A DNA stretch of 8,408 nt from an uncultured Prevotella sp. (GTDB taxonomy: Bacteria > Bacteroidota > Bacteroidia > Bacteroidales > Bacteroidaceae). Below the pieces are notes generated by a model that saw only the letters and a program-made list of their open reading frames with translations, was not told where the DNA came from and searched no databases. The stretch is from assembly GCA_900770515.1 (NCBI GenBank), contig CAAHDP010000218.1:1-8408 (forward strand), read 5' to 3'. This document shows, piece after piece, positions 7,890-8,408 of this stretch (position 1 is the stretch's first letter; each line of letters starts with the position of its first letter). The position numbers were made by a program, and so were the translations under genes.

Positions 7890-8005
7890 CAGAGCCGCTA
7901 CCTTGGATAGGTGGTGGACGGATCAAACAGGCTCTCTTTGGATAAGAATACAGCTCGCATCCGTATGGACAAGTATAACCCGCGGCTCCATAAATGGCAA
8001 GCCGC
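7890..8005 (+). promoter_or_regulatory. structured ilvC 5' leader, candidate riboswitch-like RNA of unknown class
   Basis: Hand folding gives a closing stem P1 (7892-7898 with 7982-7988, 7 perfect pairs), an arm P2 abutting it (7899-7903 with 7909-7913) and an arm P3 (7918-7923 with 7959-7964, 6 perfect pairs; continued by 7930-7933 with 7952-7955 and 7935-7938 with 7944-7947). P2 and P3 both end in the loop UGGAU (7904-7908, 7939-7943). The P1 3' strand can instead pair with 8000-8005 (7982-7987, 6 perfect pairs, plus 7988-7990 with 7995-7997), forming a hairpin 20 nt before the ilvC ATG. No T run follows, so control of translation or RNA stability is more likely than termination. No peptide rich in branched-chain codons is present. 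Structure is read from the sequence; ligand and function are unknown. I recognise no known riboswitch or T-box signature. Confidence 0.65.
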
Positions 8006-8025
8006 ACAAAAATTAAATTACAATT

Positions 8026-8408
8026 ATGGCAGAAATGAATTTCGGTGGCGTAATGGAAACTGTTGTCACCAGTCATGAATTTTCATTGGAGAAAGCACGT
8101 GAAGTATTGAAGAACGAAACTATCGCAGTTATCGGTTACGGTATTCAGGGTCCTGGTCAGGCATGTAACCTTCGCGATAATGGTTTCAACGTCATCGTTG
8201 GACAGCGTCAGGGTAAAACCTATGAGAAGTGTCTGAAGGATGGTTGGGTTCCTGGTAAGACTTTGTTCTCTATCGAGGAAGCTGCAGAAAAGGGTACTAT
8301 CATCTGTATGTTGCTTTCTGATGCCGGTCAGATTGCTTGCTGGCCAAAAATTAAGCCACACCTCACAGCAGGTAAGACTTTGTATTATTCACATGGTTTC
8401 GCTATCAA
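8026..8408 (+). CDS. ilvC: ketol-acid reductoisomerase, 3' end cut by window
   Basis: The first 127 codons of IlvC are present; the frame is still open at the window end. The enzyme isomerises and reduces acetolactate or acetohydroxybutyrate with NAD(P)H, linking IlvBN to IlvD. Visible are the Rossmann motif GYGIQGPGQACNLRDNG (glycines 37, 39, 42), the cofactor-specificity loop VGQRQGKTYEK (R61, K64), LLSDAGQ (97-102) and SHGFAI (H123), all in the family order. The loop has basic residues that would fit the NADPH phosphate, but specificity is not certain. The start at 8026 is chosen because the N-terminus MAEMNFGGVMETVV resembles Bacteroidota IlvC; a second Met at 8035 is possible. The start is preceded by an AT-rich stretch without a Shine-Dalgarno sequence and by a structured leader with its own promoter. 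Confidence 0.96.
   Translation, partial: MAEMNFGGVMETVVTSHEFSLEKAREVLKNETIAVIGYGIQGPGQACNLRDNGFNVIVGQRQGKTYEKCLKDGWVPGKTLFSIEEAAEKGTIICMLLSDAGQIACWPKIKPHLTAGKTLYYSHGFAI

Noticed and set aside
7890..8005. T-box or other known leader class for ilvC
   Set aside because: The T-box sequence (AGGGTGGNACCGCG type) and a terminator are absent, and I see no match to signatures of cobalamin, SAM, TPP or ykkC-type RNAs.
7994..8038. 14-codon frame starting in the loop of the 3' leader hairpin and overlapping the ilvC ATG
   Set aside because: Too short to judge and without a start signal; coupling to ilvC is possible but nothing supports it beyond the overlap.
7965..8078. Small frame of 37 codons in the ilvC leader, overlapping the ilvC start out of frame
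   Set aside because: No ribosome binding signal, unusual composition (Asn, Trp, His, Arg), and no run of Ile, Leu or Val codons that would suit an attenuation peptide.

Overview
The window looks like chromosomal DNA of an anaerobic gut-type Bacteroidota, most likely Prevotella/Segatella or a close relative. Three things point there: promoters of the TTTG-N19/20-TAnnTTTG type used by the Bacteroidota primary sigma factor, starts with little or no Shine-Dalgarno sequence behind A-rich leaders, and a gene order (ilvD-ilvB-ilvN-acyl-ACP thioesterase-ilvC) that I recall from Bacteroides. The genus is an inference. All genes read on the + strand.

Region 1 (1-2322) is the 3' part of a large glycoside hydrolase: the end of a GH43-like beta-propeller segment joined to a complete GH51 alpha-L-arabinofuranosidase module that carries a carbohydrate-binding-like insert. 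It ends at a strong intrinsic terminator (2347-2397) and appears unrelated to what follows.

Region 2 (about 2500-6885) is a branched-chain amino acid operon. A promoter at 2505-2535 drives ilvD (dihydroxy-acid dehydratase, oxygen-sensitive 4Fe-4S type by its cysteine pattern), ilvB (acetohydroxyacid synthase large subunit) and ilvN (its ACT-domain regulatory subunit, with the valine-site residues kept). A long hairpin lies just upstream of ilvB. A strong terminator (6835-6885) closes the unit after ilvN.

Region 3 (7013-7825) is an acyl-ACP thioesterase of the plant FatA/FatB type, placed between ilvN and ilvC. It is an enzyme of lipid, not amino acid, metabolism.

Region 4 (7834-8408) has a textbook promoter, then a leader RNA of about 155 nt, then the 5' part of ilvC (ketol-acid reductoisomerase, cut by the window end). 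IlvB/IlvN, IlvC and IlvD catalyse consecutive steps from pyruvate/2-oxobutyrate to the 2-keto acids of valine and isoleucine.

The most interesting item is the ilvC leader (about 7890-8005). By hand folding it forms a three-way junction in which two arms end in the same UGGAU loop. The 3' strand of its closing stem can instead pair with a downstream segment just before the ilvC start, which is the usual layout of a riboswitch or similar cis-regulatory RNA. I cannot match it to any class I know.
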